In this document: positions 1 through 6,458 of the stretch, in pieces
Layout of the letters: every line of letters begins with the position of its first letter
How positions within the stretch are numbered: the first letter of the stretch is position 1
Source: Burkholderiaceae bacterium
GTDB lineage: Bacteria > Pseudomonadota > Gammaproteobacteria > Burkholderiales > Burkholderiaceae_E
Assembly: GCA_019428955.1 (NCBI GenBank)
Contig: JAHYJF010000098.1
Coordinates: 1-11,245 of the forward strand
Direction of reading: 5' to 3'
DNA length: 11,245 nt
The notes under the pieces: model-generated
What the model was told of the DNA's origin: nothing
Seen by the model: only the letters and a program-made list of their open reading frames with translations
The model's database searches: none
Made by a program: the position numbers and the translations under genes

Positions 1-78
1 CGCTGTCAATTCGTTCACACCCGCCAGTTCGCCGCCTCAGCAATGGTCGGCGGCCGGCAACTTGAGAGGCTAATGACG

Positions 79-390
79 ATGAAACTTAAGTATGCGCTGG
101 CGGCTGCCAGCATCCTGGCGCTAGGCTTTGCGGGAACCTCCTCTGCCGAGGTCGACGCCAAGGCTGCCCAGGCCCTGGCCAAGGCCGAGAGGTGCACCAA
201 GTGCCACGATGTCGAGAAGGACAAGAAAGGGCCGTCGTTCAAGTCAATGGCCGCCAAGTACAAGGGCAAGGCCGACGCCGAGGCGGGCCTGGTCAAGTTC
301 CTTAGCACCGGCCCGAACGACCACGCGGTCGTCTCCAAGGGCGACGCGGCGGCGATCAAGAACCTGGCCGCCTGGATTCTGTCGAACTAG
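79..390 (+). CDS. Periplasmic monoheme c-type cytochrome, class I, paralog 1
   Basis: Small periplasmic electron carrier of 103 residues. A Sec signal peptide covers about residues 1-23 (MKLKY start, hydrophobic core, cleavage after SSA). One heme motif, CTKCH, lies at 39-43, followed by a GPSF stretch typical of small c-type cytochromes, and the C-terminal helix ends AAWILSN. The usual methionine loop near the C terminus is absent. The only mature methionine is Met57, which is not conserved in the neighbouring paralog, whereas His82 in the DHxxxSKGD segment is. The ATG at 79 is preferred because a GAGAGG ribosome site at 64-69 sits 9 bases upstream; the ATGs at 73 and 43 are in frame but fit worse. 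It is a close paralog of the gene at 712-1017, so a tandem duplication is likely. The partner is unknown; the multiheme quinone oxidoreductase downstream is an inferred candidate. Confidence 0.88.
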   Translation: MKLKYALAAASILALGFAGTSSAEVDAKAAQALAKAERCTKCHDVEKDKKGPSFKSMAAKYKGKADAEAGLVKFLSTGPNDHAVVSKGDAAAIKNLAAWILSN

Positions 391-459
391 GCAGGTAGAA
401 AACCTGCCGAGCCCGCTCCCGCCGGCTCCTCCAAGAGGCCGCCCTCGCCGAGGGCGGCC
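390..459 (+). terminator. Two hairpins after cytochrome paralog 1
   Basis: A 7-bp stem (390-396 with 402-408) begins on the last base of the stop codon. It is followed by a 10-bp GC-rich perfect stem (437-446 with 450-459, loop GCC). There is no T run after either stem, so a classical intrinsic terminator is not proven. Transcription attenuation or 3' mRNA stabilisation are alternatives. Confidence 0.4.
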
Positions 460-479
460 GCCCACTTCAGCGCGTCTTG

Positions 480-711
480 CTAGAATTCGCACCGACCTCG
501 GTTGCGTTGCGACAACGGTGTACTTTTTTTGCGTACCCCTGGAATTGACCTTTAACTTTGCTTCAGTCAGAATTAGGACGTTGAGTCAATTTACCTGTGG
601 CTGCCAACTGCAATACAAGGCCCGACTCAAAGCGTTTGATCTAATTGCTGGTAGATGAATACCGGCGAAGTACAAGCCAACTTAAGTTTGTCAATACTGG
701 AGGACGTTCTC
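480..711 (+). promoter_or_regulatory. AT-rich leader and possible promoter of cytochrome paralog 2
   Basis: The 321-base gap between the two small cytochrome genes holds no convincing gene. From about 510 it is clearly more AT-rich than its surroundings. A possible sigma-70 promoter has TTGACC at 545-550, a 17-base spacer and CAGAAT at 568-573. A dyad, CGTTG-cga-CAACG, lies at 505-517 just upstream, and a 9-bp palindrome TTGAGTCAA at 581-589 just downstream; either could be an operator. No good FNR/ANR box was seen. A strong ribosome site GGAGGA at 699-704 serves the next gene with a 7-base spacer. Confidence 0.3.
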
Positions 712-1017
712 ATGAGCATCAAGATTGCACTCGCAGCTGCCAGCGTTTGCCTGTTCGGCCTGGTCGGGACCGCCTCGGCGGTAGATGTGGCCGGGGCCGA
801 AGCACTGATCAAGGCCGAGAAATGCACCAAGTGCCACGACGTGACCAAGAACAAGAAAGGCCCCTCATTCACGGCTGCCGCCGCCAAATTCGCCGGCAAG
901 GCCGCGGATCTGAAGACCTTCCTCACGGCCAACAAGGACGACCACCTGATCATTTCCAAGGGTGACGCCAAGGCGGTCGACAACCTGGTCGAGTACATCC
1001 TGTCGCTCAAGAAGTAA
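712..1017 (+). CDS. Periplasmic monoheme c-type cytochrome, class I, paralog 2 (methionine-free when mature)
   Basis: Second small periplasmic cytochrome, 101 residues, with a signal peptide of about 23 residues (cleavage after TASA or nearby) and one CTKCH heme motif at 38-42. It shares with paralog 1 the AAAS signal core, CTKCHDVxKxKKGPSF, the DHxxxSKGDA segment and a C-terminal NLxxxILS helix. Apart from the initiator Met it contains no methionine at all, so the His/Met heme ligation usual in class I cytochromes c cannot occur. His78 is the only non-motif histidine and is the obvious candidate sixth ligand. The ATG at 712 is chosen because of the GGAGGA site 7 bases upstream and because the signal peptide begins there; the in-frame ATG at 655 would put a poor leader in front. 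It lies 171 bases before the nonaheme protein, with hairpins between them, so co-transcription with differential expression is possible. Confidence 0.88.
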   Translation: MSIKIALAAASVCLFGLVGTASAVDVAGAEALIKAEKCTKCHDVTKNKKGPSFTAAAAKFAGKAADLKTFLTANKDDHLIISKGDAKAVDNLVEYILSLKK

Positions 1018-1092
1018 CAGGTTGAACGGGCCCGGGCAGCTGGATCGGCAATGAATGCCGCGTTCCGGCGACCAGGGCCACCAGAGCCACGA

Positions 1093-1126
1093 ATTGCGGG
1101 CTGTGACTGCAAGTACAGCCCGCAAT
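1093..1126 (+). promoter_or_regulatory. Perfect 12-bp inverted repeat between cytochrome genes
   Basis: ATTGCGGGCTGT at 1093-1104 is repeated exactly as its reverse complement at 1115-1126, with a 10-base spacer. A stable RNA hairpin is expected in the 171-base gap before the nonaheme gene. No T tract follows, so it may act as an mRNA processing or stability element or an attenuator rather than a full terminator. Confidence 0.5.
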
Positions 1127-1140
1127 ACTTGTTGACTGGC

Positions 1141-1160
1141 AGCGCCCTTTGCGGGGCGCT
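1141..1160 (+). promoter_or_regulatory. Second GC-rich hairpin upstream of the nonaheme gene
   Basis: AGCGCCC at 1141-1147 pairs with GGGCGCT at 1154-1160 across a 6-base loop, and CCTTTC follows. It lies 28 bases before the preferred start of the nonaheme gene. A weak terminator or an attenuating structure in the leader are both possible; the short pyrimidine tail makes strong termination unlikely. Confidence 0.35.
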
Positions 1161-1188
1161 CCTTTCGCAGAAAAGAGCGAGAGTCCCA

Positions 1189-3189
1189 ATGCATGTAAGA
1201 AACTTGGCGTCCTACGCCAGCGCCGTTCTGATGGTGGCGTTGCTAGCCCTGCTTGCGCCAGCCCCGGCAGCCAACGCCCAGGGCGGCATGAAAGTCGACA
1301 ACGCCAGTTGCCTGGCTTGCCACGAAGTCGGCAAGCGGAAGATCGAGGTTCCCGGGCCAGGTGATGAACCGCGGGCCCTGACGATGGTGCCCAAGGACGG
1401 TTTTGCCAAGTCCGTCCACGCCAAGTTGCAGTGCGTCGAGTGTCATACCGGGCTGGTCGAATTTGTCGATGCGATCGAAGGACACGCCAAGCCGAGCGCA
1501 CGAGAGAAACAGCATGTGGATTGCGTCGAATGCCACTTCAAGCTATGGGACAAAGCCAAGCAAGAGGGCAAGGCGGACGCGAAATCCCGTCTGGCCAAAG
1601 TCGTCGAGAATGCCGGGCCCCACGCCAAGTCGTGGCACGGCCGCAAGGACTTGGACAACGTCAGCGGGCTGAACGCCAGCTGCAACGACTGTCATAACGT
1701 CCACACCTTCAATATCCCGCCAACGGGCACTCCCGAGCGTCTCGAATGGCGACTTGGCGGCCCCAACCTTTGCGGGAAGTGCCACATCGACCAGCTCGAC
1801 GAGTACAAGGAATCAGTCCACGGGCAGGAAGTGCTGGTCAAGAAGAACGCCAAGGCGGCGATGTGTTTCGATTGCCACTCCTCGCATTCGGTCGACTCCA
1901 CCTCGGAAGACACTTTCAAGGTGGCGGTGAGCAACCGCTGCGGCAATTGCCACACCGAGAGCCTGAAGTCCTATCGTGCTACCTATCATGGCAAGGTCAA
2001 CAAGCTGGGCTATGGATACACCGCCAAGTGCTACAACTGCCATGGCAGTCATACCGTCCTGCGCGCCAAGGATCCGAACTCCATGGTGGCCGGCGACAAC
2101 CGGCTCGAGACCTGCCGCAGCTGCCACAACCCCAAGCGTGGCCTGGCCGAAGCCAGCGAAGGCTTCGCCACGTTCCTGCCGCACGCCCAGAATGACGACT
2201 TCTTCGCCTATCCTCAGATGTGGCTGGCTTCCAAGCTGATGGTCGGCCTGCTGGCGGGGACCTTCGCATTCTTCTGGACCCACACGCTGCTGTGGTTCTA
2301 CCGTGAATACAAGGAACGCAAGGAGCGCAAACTTCGGCCGCACATCAAGGTGGACGAGCTGCCACCGGAACTCCGTGGCCGGCACTTCCAGCGCTTCACG
2401 CGTACCTGGAGAATCGCCCACCTGACCTTTGCGCTCAGCTTGATGACGCTTACGATCAGCGGCATGCCGCTGCTGTTCTCGAACACCGAATGGGCCTACA
2501 CGGTCATGAAGTGGTTCGGTGGTCCGCGCATCGCCGGTGAGGTCCATCGCGTCGCAGCGTTGTTCTTCGTCGCGGTGTTCTTCTGGCACCTGTTCTACGT
2601 CGGCCTCCGGGTCGGCAGGAACTTCAAGGAGTTCAAGCTCTTCGGACCGCACTCGATGGTGCCAAACCTCAACGACCTGCGCGACATCTACGCGATGTTC
2701 GAGTGGTTCCTGGGTCAGGGCCCGCGGCCGAAGTTCGACCGCTGGACGTATTGGGAGAAATTCGACTACTGGGCACCGTTCTGGGGGGTCACGATCATCG
2801 GCGTCAGCGGCCTGATGATGTGGATACCGTCGCAGGTTGCGGCTTATCTTCCGGGTTGGGTGTTCAACGTCGCGGCCATCTTCCACGGGGAGGAAGCAAT
2901 CCTGGCGGTCGTGTTCCTGTTCACGGTGCACTTCTTCAACAACCACTTCCGTCCGGACAAGTTCCCGCTCGACGTGGTGATGTTCACCGGCGCGGTTCCG
3001 CTCGAAGAGTTCCGCCACGAGCACGCGCTCGAGTATCAGCGCCTGCGCGATTCCGGGGAACTTGAGAAGTACCTGGTGGACGAACCCTCACGGCCGATGA
3101 CCATCGGGTCACGAATCCTCGGGTTCACGCTGATCGCATTCGGCCTGATCCTGTTGACGCTGGTCGCGATCGGCTTCTTTGCACACTGA
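1189..3189 (+). CDS. Nonaheme cytochrome c / cytochrome b fusion, CbcL-like inner-membrane quinone oxidoreductase
   Basis: Predicted quinol-periplasm electron conduit of 666 residues. A signal peptide (about 1-30, ending ANA) precedes a periplasmic domain with nine CxxCH motifs, starting at residues 41, 82, 112, 165, 195, 226, 251, 281 and 309. Eleven further histidines in that domain (for example 77, 109, 150, 211, 267 and 288) are enough for bis-His ligation. The C-terminal part resembles the b-type subunit of hydrogenases and formate dehydrogenases, with membrane spans near 350-371, 409-430, 454-473, 528-548, 562-582 and 641-664. Candidate heme b histidines are 411, 453, 467, 566 and 581. 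This order matches Geobacter sulfurreducens CbcL as known from the literature; orthology is not shown. The ATG at 1189 is used because the signal peptide starts there; the open frame extends to 1051, but that extension lacks export features and overlaps two hairpins. The ribosome site is weak (GCGAGAG). It could instead serve another periplasmic reductase. The architecture call is firm; the substrate is unknown. Confidence 0.85.
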   Translation: MHVRNLASYASAVLMVALLALLAPAPAANAQGGMKVDNASCLACHEVGKRKIEVPGPGDEPRALTMVPKDGFAKSVHAKLQCVECHTGLVEFVDAIEGHAKPSAREKQHVDCVECHFKLWDKAKQEGKADAKSRLAKVVENAGPHAKSWHGRKDLDNVSGLNASCNDCHNVHTFNIPPTGTPERLEWRLGGPNLCGKCHIDQLDEYKESVHGQEVLVKKNAKAAMCFDCHSSHSVDSTSEDTFKVAVSNRCGNCHTESLKSYRATYHGKVNKLGYGYTAKCYNCHGSHTVLRAKDPNSMVAGDNRLETCRSCHNPKRGLAEASEGFATFLPHAQNDDFFAYPQMWLASKLMVGLLAGTFAFFWTHTLLWFYREYKERKERKLRPHIKVDELPPELRGRHFQRFTRTWRIAHLTFALSLMTLTISGMPLLFSNTEWAYTVMKWFGGPRIAGEVHRVAALFFVAVFFWHLFYVGLRVGRNFKEFKLFGPHSMVPNLNDLRDIYAMFEWFLGQGPRPKFDRWTYWEKFDYWAPFWGVTIIGVSGLMMWIPSQVAAYLPGWVFNVAAIFHGEEAILAVVFLFTVHFFNNHFRPDKFPLDVVMFTGAVPLEEFRHEHALEYQRLRDSGELEKYLVDEPSRPMTIGSRILGFTLIAFGLILLTLVAIGFFAH

Positions 3190-3210
3190 CCCTGACGAAG
3201 GGATCTAGCT

Positions 3211-3243
3211 GCCCCCGGCGAGCAATCGCCGGGGGCTTTTGTT
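3211..3243 (+). terminator. Rho-independent terminator after the nonaheme cytochrome gene
   Basis: A perfect 11-bp GC-rich stem (3211-3221 with 3226-3236) with a GCAA tetraloop is followed by TTTTGTT. It begins 21 bases after the cytochrome stop codon, so the cytochrome transcript should end here and the TPR gene should have its own promoter. Confidence 0.88.
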
Positions 3244-3295
3244 GCCCCGCAAGCAAGAGCATCGGCCTTGGTGGTGACCGAGTCGCCGCGAGAGG

Positions 3296-3341
3296 AGTTC
3301 TGCTAAAGTGCGAGGCTGTTTGCAGTTCAGCAAAATGGGGA
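3296..3341 (+). promoter_or_regulatory. Possible promoter and ribosome site of the TPR gene
   Basis: An extended -10-like element, TGCTAAAGT, lies at 3301-3309 without a clear -35 box. A GGGGA ribosome site at 3337-3341 is 7 bases before the ATG at 3349. The strong terminator just upstream makes a local promoter plausible. Confidence 0.3.
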
Positions 3342-3348
3342 TGACGCA

Positions 3349-4005
3349 ATGGTTGGCAAACGCGAAAAATCGCGCCACAAGAGCACCGCGCCGGCGCTCG
3401 ACAGCGCTGGCAAGGGTGCCGGAGTTCCAATCTGGGTGATCAGCCTGATCGTGGCGATACCGATCGCAGTAGTGGCGTTGTTCTGGCAATTCAGCAGCAG
3501 CTTCGACATCAAGGCCAGCGCTCCCGCCACCGAGGCTGGATCGGGCAAGGGGCACAGCTCCGACGAACTGCAGAAAATGGCCGCCACACTGGCCGCCAAA
3601 CTTGAAAGCAATCCTGACGATATCCAGGGGATGGCGACCCTGGCGCGGACCTACTATTCGATGGAAGAATACCCCAACGCGGTCAAGGTATTCGCGCGCC
3701 TGGTGAAGCTCATCCCGGACGACGCAACGATCCTGTCGGATTACGCCGACGCCCTGGCGGTGGCCAATGGCAACAGCCTCGCCGGCGAGCCGATGGCGCT
3801 GATAGAGCGCGCTCTCAAGGCCGACCCGACGTACTGGAAGGCGCTGGCCATGTCTGCCACCGACGAGTTTCGTCGCAAGGACTACGCCGCGGCTGTCGCG
3901 CACTGGGAGAAAGCGCTCGCCGGCCTGCCGCCCGGAACCGAGCAACTGCGCAAATCCATCGAGGGCAACCTGGCCCAGGCGCGCGAACTGGCCGGCAAAC
4001 CCTGA
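3349..4005 (+). CDS. Membrane-anchored TPR protein, CcmI/NrfG-like cytochrome c biogenesis factor
   Basis: A 218-residue protein with a basic cytoplasmic N terminus, one membrane span at about 27-47 and a periplasmic TPR region from about 72 to 215. The TPR part has the look of the C-terminal domain of CcmI/CycH and of NrfG: NPDDIQGMATLARTYY at 88-103, then DDATILSDYADALA, a GxxLAGEPMALIERAL stretch, and a KDYAAAVAHWEKAL repeat. Proteins of this family present apocytochrome C-terminal tails or CxxCH segments to the heme lyase CcmF. NrfG does this for the nitrite reductase NrfA. Being next to a nine-heme cytochrome, it may be a dedicated assembly factor, which is an inference. A terminator separates it from the cytochrome gene, so it is not strictly in the same transcript. 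A generic TPR scaffold is the alternative. It is shorter than full CcmI and closer in size to NrfG. Confidence 0.75.
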   Translation: MVGKREKSRHKSTAPALDSAGKGAGVPIWVISLIVAIPIAVVALFWQFSSSFDIKASAPATEAGSGKGHSSDELQKMAATLAAKLESNPDDIQGMATLARTYYSMEEYPNAVKVFARLVKLIPDDATILSDYADALAVANGNSLAGEPMALIERALKADPTYWKALAMSATDEFRRKDYAAAVAHWEKALAGLPPGTEQLRKSIEGNLAQARELAGKP

Positions 4006-4108
4006 TCCGAGCTTAAGCGCCGGCGGCTCCCGGGCGGCATAGGCCCCGAGTCAAGGCAGGGGCGAGAAGTTTTCAGTCGGGCATCGAGTGCGGTTTTCCC
4101 GGAAGTCT

Positions 4109-4143
4109 CATAATAGAATTTGGCTGGTTAGAAGTTGGCTGGT
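4109..4143 (+). promoter_or_regulatory. Possible promoter with 9-bp direct repeat upstream of the DUF302 operon
   Basis: The 174-base gap before the DUF302 gene contains a -10-like CATAAT at 4109-4114 without a clear -35 box. Immediately downstream TTGGCTGGT occurs twice, at 4120-4128 and 4135-4143, a 15-base period that would place both copies near the start of transcription. This resembles a repressor or activator site, but the regulator is unknown. A weak hairpin with a following TTTT lies at 4043-4073 and might end the TPR transcript. Confidence 0.35.
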
Positions 4144-4179
4144 GGTAGTACTCGCGGGGACTGTCGAAGGAGTGAAGCT

Positions 4180-4575
4180 ATGAGTAAGATTTCCTATGGT
4201 CAAGAGAAACTGCTGGCCAATGCCAGCTTTGACGAAGCGGTGGAGCGGATAACGGCCGCACTGGCGGCCGAGGGTTTTGGCATCCTGACCGAAATTGATG
4301 TCAAGGCCACCCTCAAGAAGAAGCTCGATAAGGATTTCCGGCGCTACAAGATTCTGGGCGCGTGCAATCCGAATTTGGCCCATCAGGCCCTTTTGGCCGA
4401 ACCGCAGATTGGCCTGCTGTTGCCGTGCAATGCCGTGGTCCAGGAGACTGATGCCGGGATAATGGTATCCGTCGCCAGCCCGAGAGCAATGTTCAGCCTG
4501 GTCGGAAGGGACGGGATGGAAGAGCTGGTGGGCGACGCCGAAGCACGGCTTTCCAGGGTCATGGCGGCGACCTGA
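4180..4575 (+). CDS. DUF302 family protein
   Basis: A 131-residue soluble protein with no signal peptide. It shows the DUF302 pattern along its whole length: EGFGILTEIDVKATLKKKL at 31-49, ILGACNPNLAHQAL at 58-71, and EPQIGLLLPCNAVV at 74-87, with conserved cysteines at 62 and 83. The biochemical role of the family is not established; the two cysteines invite metal or redox roles, but this is inference. The ATG at 4180 is set by a GAAGGAG ribosome site at 4166-4172 with a 7-base spacer; the frame remains open upstream to an unlikely TTG at 4135. It is the first gene of a probable operon with two Usp proteins and an NnrS-type protein, 47 bases before the next gene, which suggests a stress or electron-acceptor response. 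Confidence 0.85.
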   Translation: MSKISYGQEKLLANASFDEAVERITAALAAEGFGILTEIDVKATLKKKLDKDFRRYKILGACNPNLAHQALLAEPQIGLLLPCNAVVQETDAGIMVSVASPRAMFSLVGRDGMEELVGDAEARLSRVMAAT

Positions 4576-4622
4576 GCAAGCCACCGGGCTCGCCAGCGCG
4601 TGCGTCCGGTATCGGAGGAAGA

Positions 4623-5984
4623 GTGAAAATAATCTGTGGAACCGACTTCAGCAGCGAGTCGGCCGAGGTCGCGACCATTGCGGCCCACATTGCCAATAGT
4701 GGCAACGTCCCCGGGTCGGTGTCACTGCTCCACGCATTTCAGAGCAAGTCAGGAAAGGCAGCTGCCACCAAGGCAGAGGAAGCCCGGCACGCCCGTGCCG
4801 AGAAACAACTCGCGGCCGGGGCCAAGCGCTTGCGCAAGCTCGGCGCAGAGACCTCGGCGCACCTGATTCCAGGCGTGCCCGATGAAGTCATTCTGGGCAT
4901 GCAAGCGGAACAGGAATTCGAGCTCGCGCTGCTGGCGGCATTCAGTGGTCCCGAGCCAGGCGAATCGACCATGGGCCGGACCAGCCTGAGCATGCTGGAA
5001 CATTCCGCGGTGCCCATGCTCTTCGTGCGCCGCCCTCGCCCGCTGCAGGACTGGCTCGCGGGCAAGCGGCCGCTGCGGATCCTGTGCGCATTCGACTTTA
5101 CTGTTTCAGCCCGCCGGGCGCTCGCCTGGGTGCCGCGCCTGGCCAAGCGCCAGCCTTGCGAGATCATCGTCGTCCACGTTGCCGACATCGCGGCCCACGC
5201 CGATGATTTCGGCCTGCAACAGCACGATCACAACAACCCTGATGCAACCACCCCGGCTGCTCTGCTGGAGGCCGAAGTAGCGCGTCGGGTCGATCCGGTG
5301 TTCGGCGGGCTGGAGTACAGGATCCTGATCTCGGACCACCTCGGCTCGCCGGCAACCCGCCTGCTGCACCTCGGTGACCGAGAGGAAGCGGATCTCATCA
5401 TCGTCGGGTCGCACCAGCTCACGCGGGGCGAAAGAGCACTGAGCGGCTCGATGTCGCTCGAACTGACCAAGGAAGCGTCCCAGAGTGTGTTGGTGGTCCC
5501 GCTCAGCGCGCCCGCGCCGGAAGAACACCTGGCACCGATCGAACGGGTGCTGATCGCCACCGACCTGTCGGCGCAGTGCAATAGCGCGGCGCGCCGCGCG
5601 CTCGCAATGGTGCCGGTCGGCGCTGAAGTATCTCTGATTACCGTCCTGCACCCGCGCCAACTGCCTAATCGGGAATTCGTGCGCCACGTCGCTGACCCCC
5701 GCTTCATGGCCGAACACGCCGACTGGATCGAGCGCTCGCGACAGGCGTTGAGCGCCCTGGTGCCCGGCGGCGCCGAGGAATCGAGGGTGCGGGTCGAGGT
5801 AGTCGAGGACGAAGATGTCGCCGAGGGCATACGGCGTGCCGCCAACCGCATCGATGCCAGCCTGGTCTGCCTGGGAACTGTTGGCCGCACCGGCTTGACG
5901 GCATTCGTCCTTGGTTCGGTGGCGCAGGACGTGCTCAAGATCACGAAACGGCCCATCATGCTCATTCCTCCCGAAGAACCCTAA
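4623..5984 (+). CDS. Triple-domain universal stress protein (three UspA domains)
   Basis: A 453-residue cytoplasmic protein made of three UspA-like domains at about 1-137, 151-295 and 306-450. Each starts with a beta strand and an acidic residue (KIICGTDFS, RILCAFDFT, RVLIATDLS). Only domain 3 keeps the full nucleotide-binding signature, G418-TV-G421, nine residues, then G431-S432. Domain 2 has Gln265 in place of the second glycine but keeps GS at 275-276. Domain 1 has lost most of it (Ala105, Ser108, Gly118-Arg119). One-domain and two-domain Usp proteins are common; three in one chain is less usual. The start is GTG at 4623, because MKIICGTDFS is the natural domain start and GGAGG lies just upstream, although its spacing of about 4 bases is short. 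It lies 12 bases before the next Usp gene and is likely co-translated with it. A role in sensing energy or redox state is inferred from the family. Confidence 0.88.
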   Translation: MKIICGTDFSSESAEVATIAAHIANSGNVPGSVSLLHAFQSKSGKAAATKAEEARHARAEKQLAAGAKRLRKLGAETSAHLIPGVPDEVILGMQAEQEFELALLAAFSGPEPGESTMGRTSLSMLEHSAVPMLFVRRPRPLQDWLAGKRPLRILCAFDFTVSARRALAWVPRLAKRQPCEIIVVHVADIAAHADDFGLQQHDHNNPDATTPAALLEAEVARRVDPVFGGLEYRILISDHLGSPATRLLHLGDREEADLIIVGSHQLTRGERALSGSMSLELTKEASQSVLVVPLSAPAPEEHLAPIERVLIATDLSAQCNSAARRALAMVPVGAEVSLITVLHPRQLPNREFVRHVADPRFMAEHADWIERSRQALSALVPGGAEESRVRVEVVEDEDVAEGIRRAANRIDASLVCLGTVGRTGLTAFVLGSVAQDVLKITKRPIMLIPPEEP

Positions 5985-5996
5985 AAAGGAGTTGTC

Positions 5997-6449
5997 ATGT
6001 ACCGACATATCTTGGTACCCACCGACGGTACCGAACTTTCATACGAATCGGCAGAGCACGCCATTGCCATGGCCAAGGCGCTGGATGCGCGAATCACGGC
6101 GATCCACGTGATGCCGGAGTACCTGGCACCCGCGTTCGCCGAGTCACCCACATTCGTCCAGCGTTCCTACGAGGAGTTTGTCAAGACCACCGAAGCGGAC
6201 GCCGCCCGCGCGCTTGACGCCGTGGCCACTGCCGCCAAGGACGCCGGGGTCGAATGCGGCGTCGTGCGGGTGCGCGACGCTCAGCCCTATCGCCACATAA
6301 TCGACACTGCGGCCGATAGGGAATGCGACCTGATTTTCATGGCATCACACGGCCGCAGGGGTCTGAGCGCGATGTTGCTTGGCAGCGAGACCAGCAAGGT
6401 GTTGACCCACACGAGAATCCCCGTACTGGTTCACCGCAAGGGCGGCTAA
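5997..6449 (+). CDS. Universal stress protein, single UspA domain
   Basis: A 150-residue cytoplasmic UspA-family protein. It begins MYRHILVPTDGTELS, a classic Usp start with the conserved aspartate at 10. It ends with ASHGRRGLSAMLLGSETSKV and IPVLVHR, the nucleotide-binding loop and final strand. The loop fits the G-2x-G-9x-G-S pattern, with Ala116 replacing the first glycine, a common variant, so ATP binding is plausible. A strong AAGGAG site at 5986-5991 has a 5-base spacer. The gene follows the triple-domain Usp by 12 bases and precedes the NnrS-type gene by 9 bases, so the three are very likely one transcript. It may form homodimers, or heterodimers with the triple-domain protein; this is inference. 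Confidence 0.92.
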   Translation: MYRHILVPTDGTELSYESAEHAIAMAKALDARITAIHVMPEYLAPAFAESPTFVQRSYEEFVKTTEADAARALDAVATAAKDAGVECGVVRVRDAQPYRHIIDTAADRECDLIFMASHGRRGLSAMLLGSETSKVLTHTRIPVLVHRKGG

Positions 6450-6458
6450 GGGTCAGGC

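Noticed and set aside
636..656. TTGAT half-site considered as an FNR/ANR box
   Set aside because: The second half does not match ATCAA at the right spacing, so there is no palindrome.
1051..1188. Upstream extension of the nonaheme cytochrome frame to an ATG at 1051
   Set aside because: The extra 46 residues hide the signal peptide, show no family features and overlap both intergenic hairpins; the ATG at 1189 starts a proper signal sequence.
1813..3024. 403-codon open frame on the minus strand
   Set aside because: It lies wholly inside the nonaheme/cytochrome b gene; its composition is that of an antisense shadow in GC-rich DNA and it has no recognisable motif.
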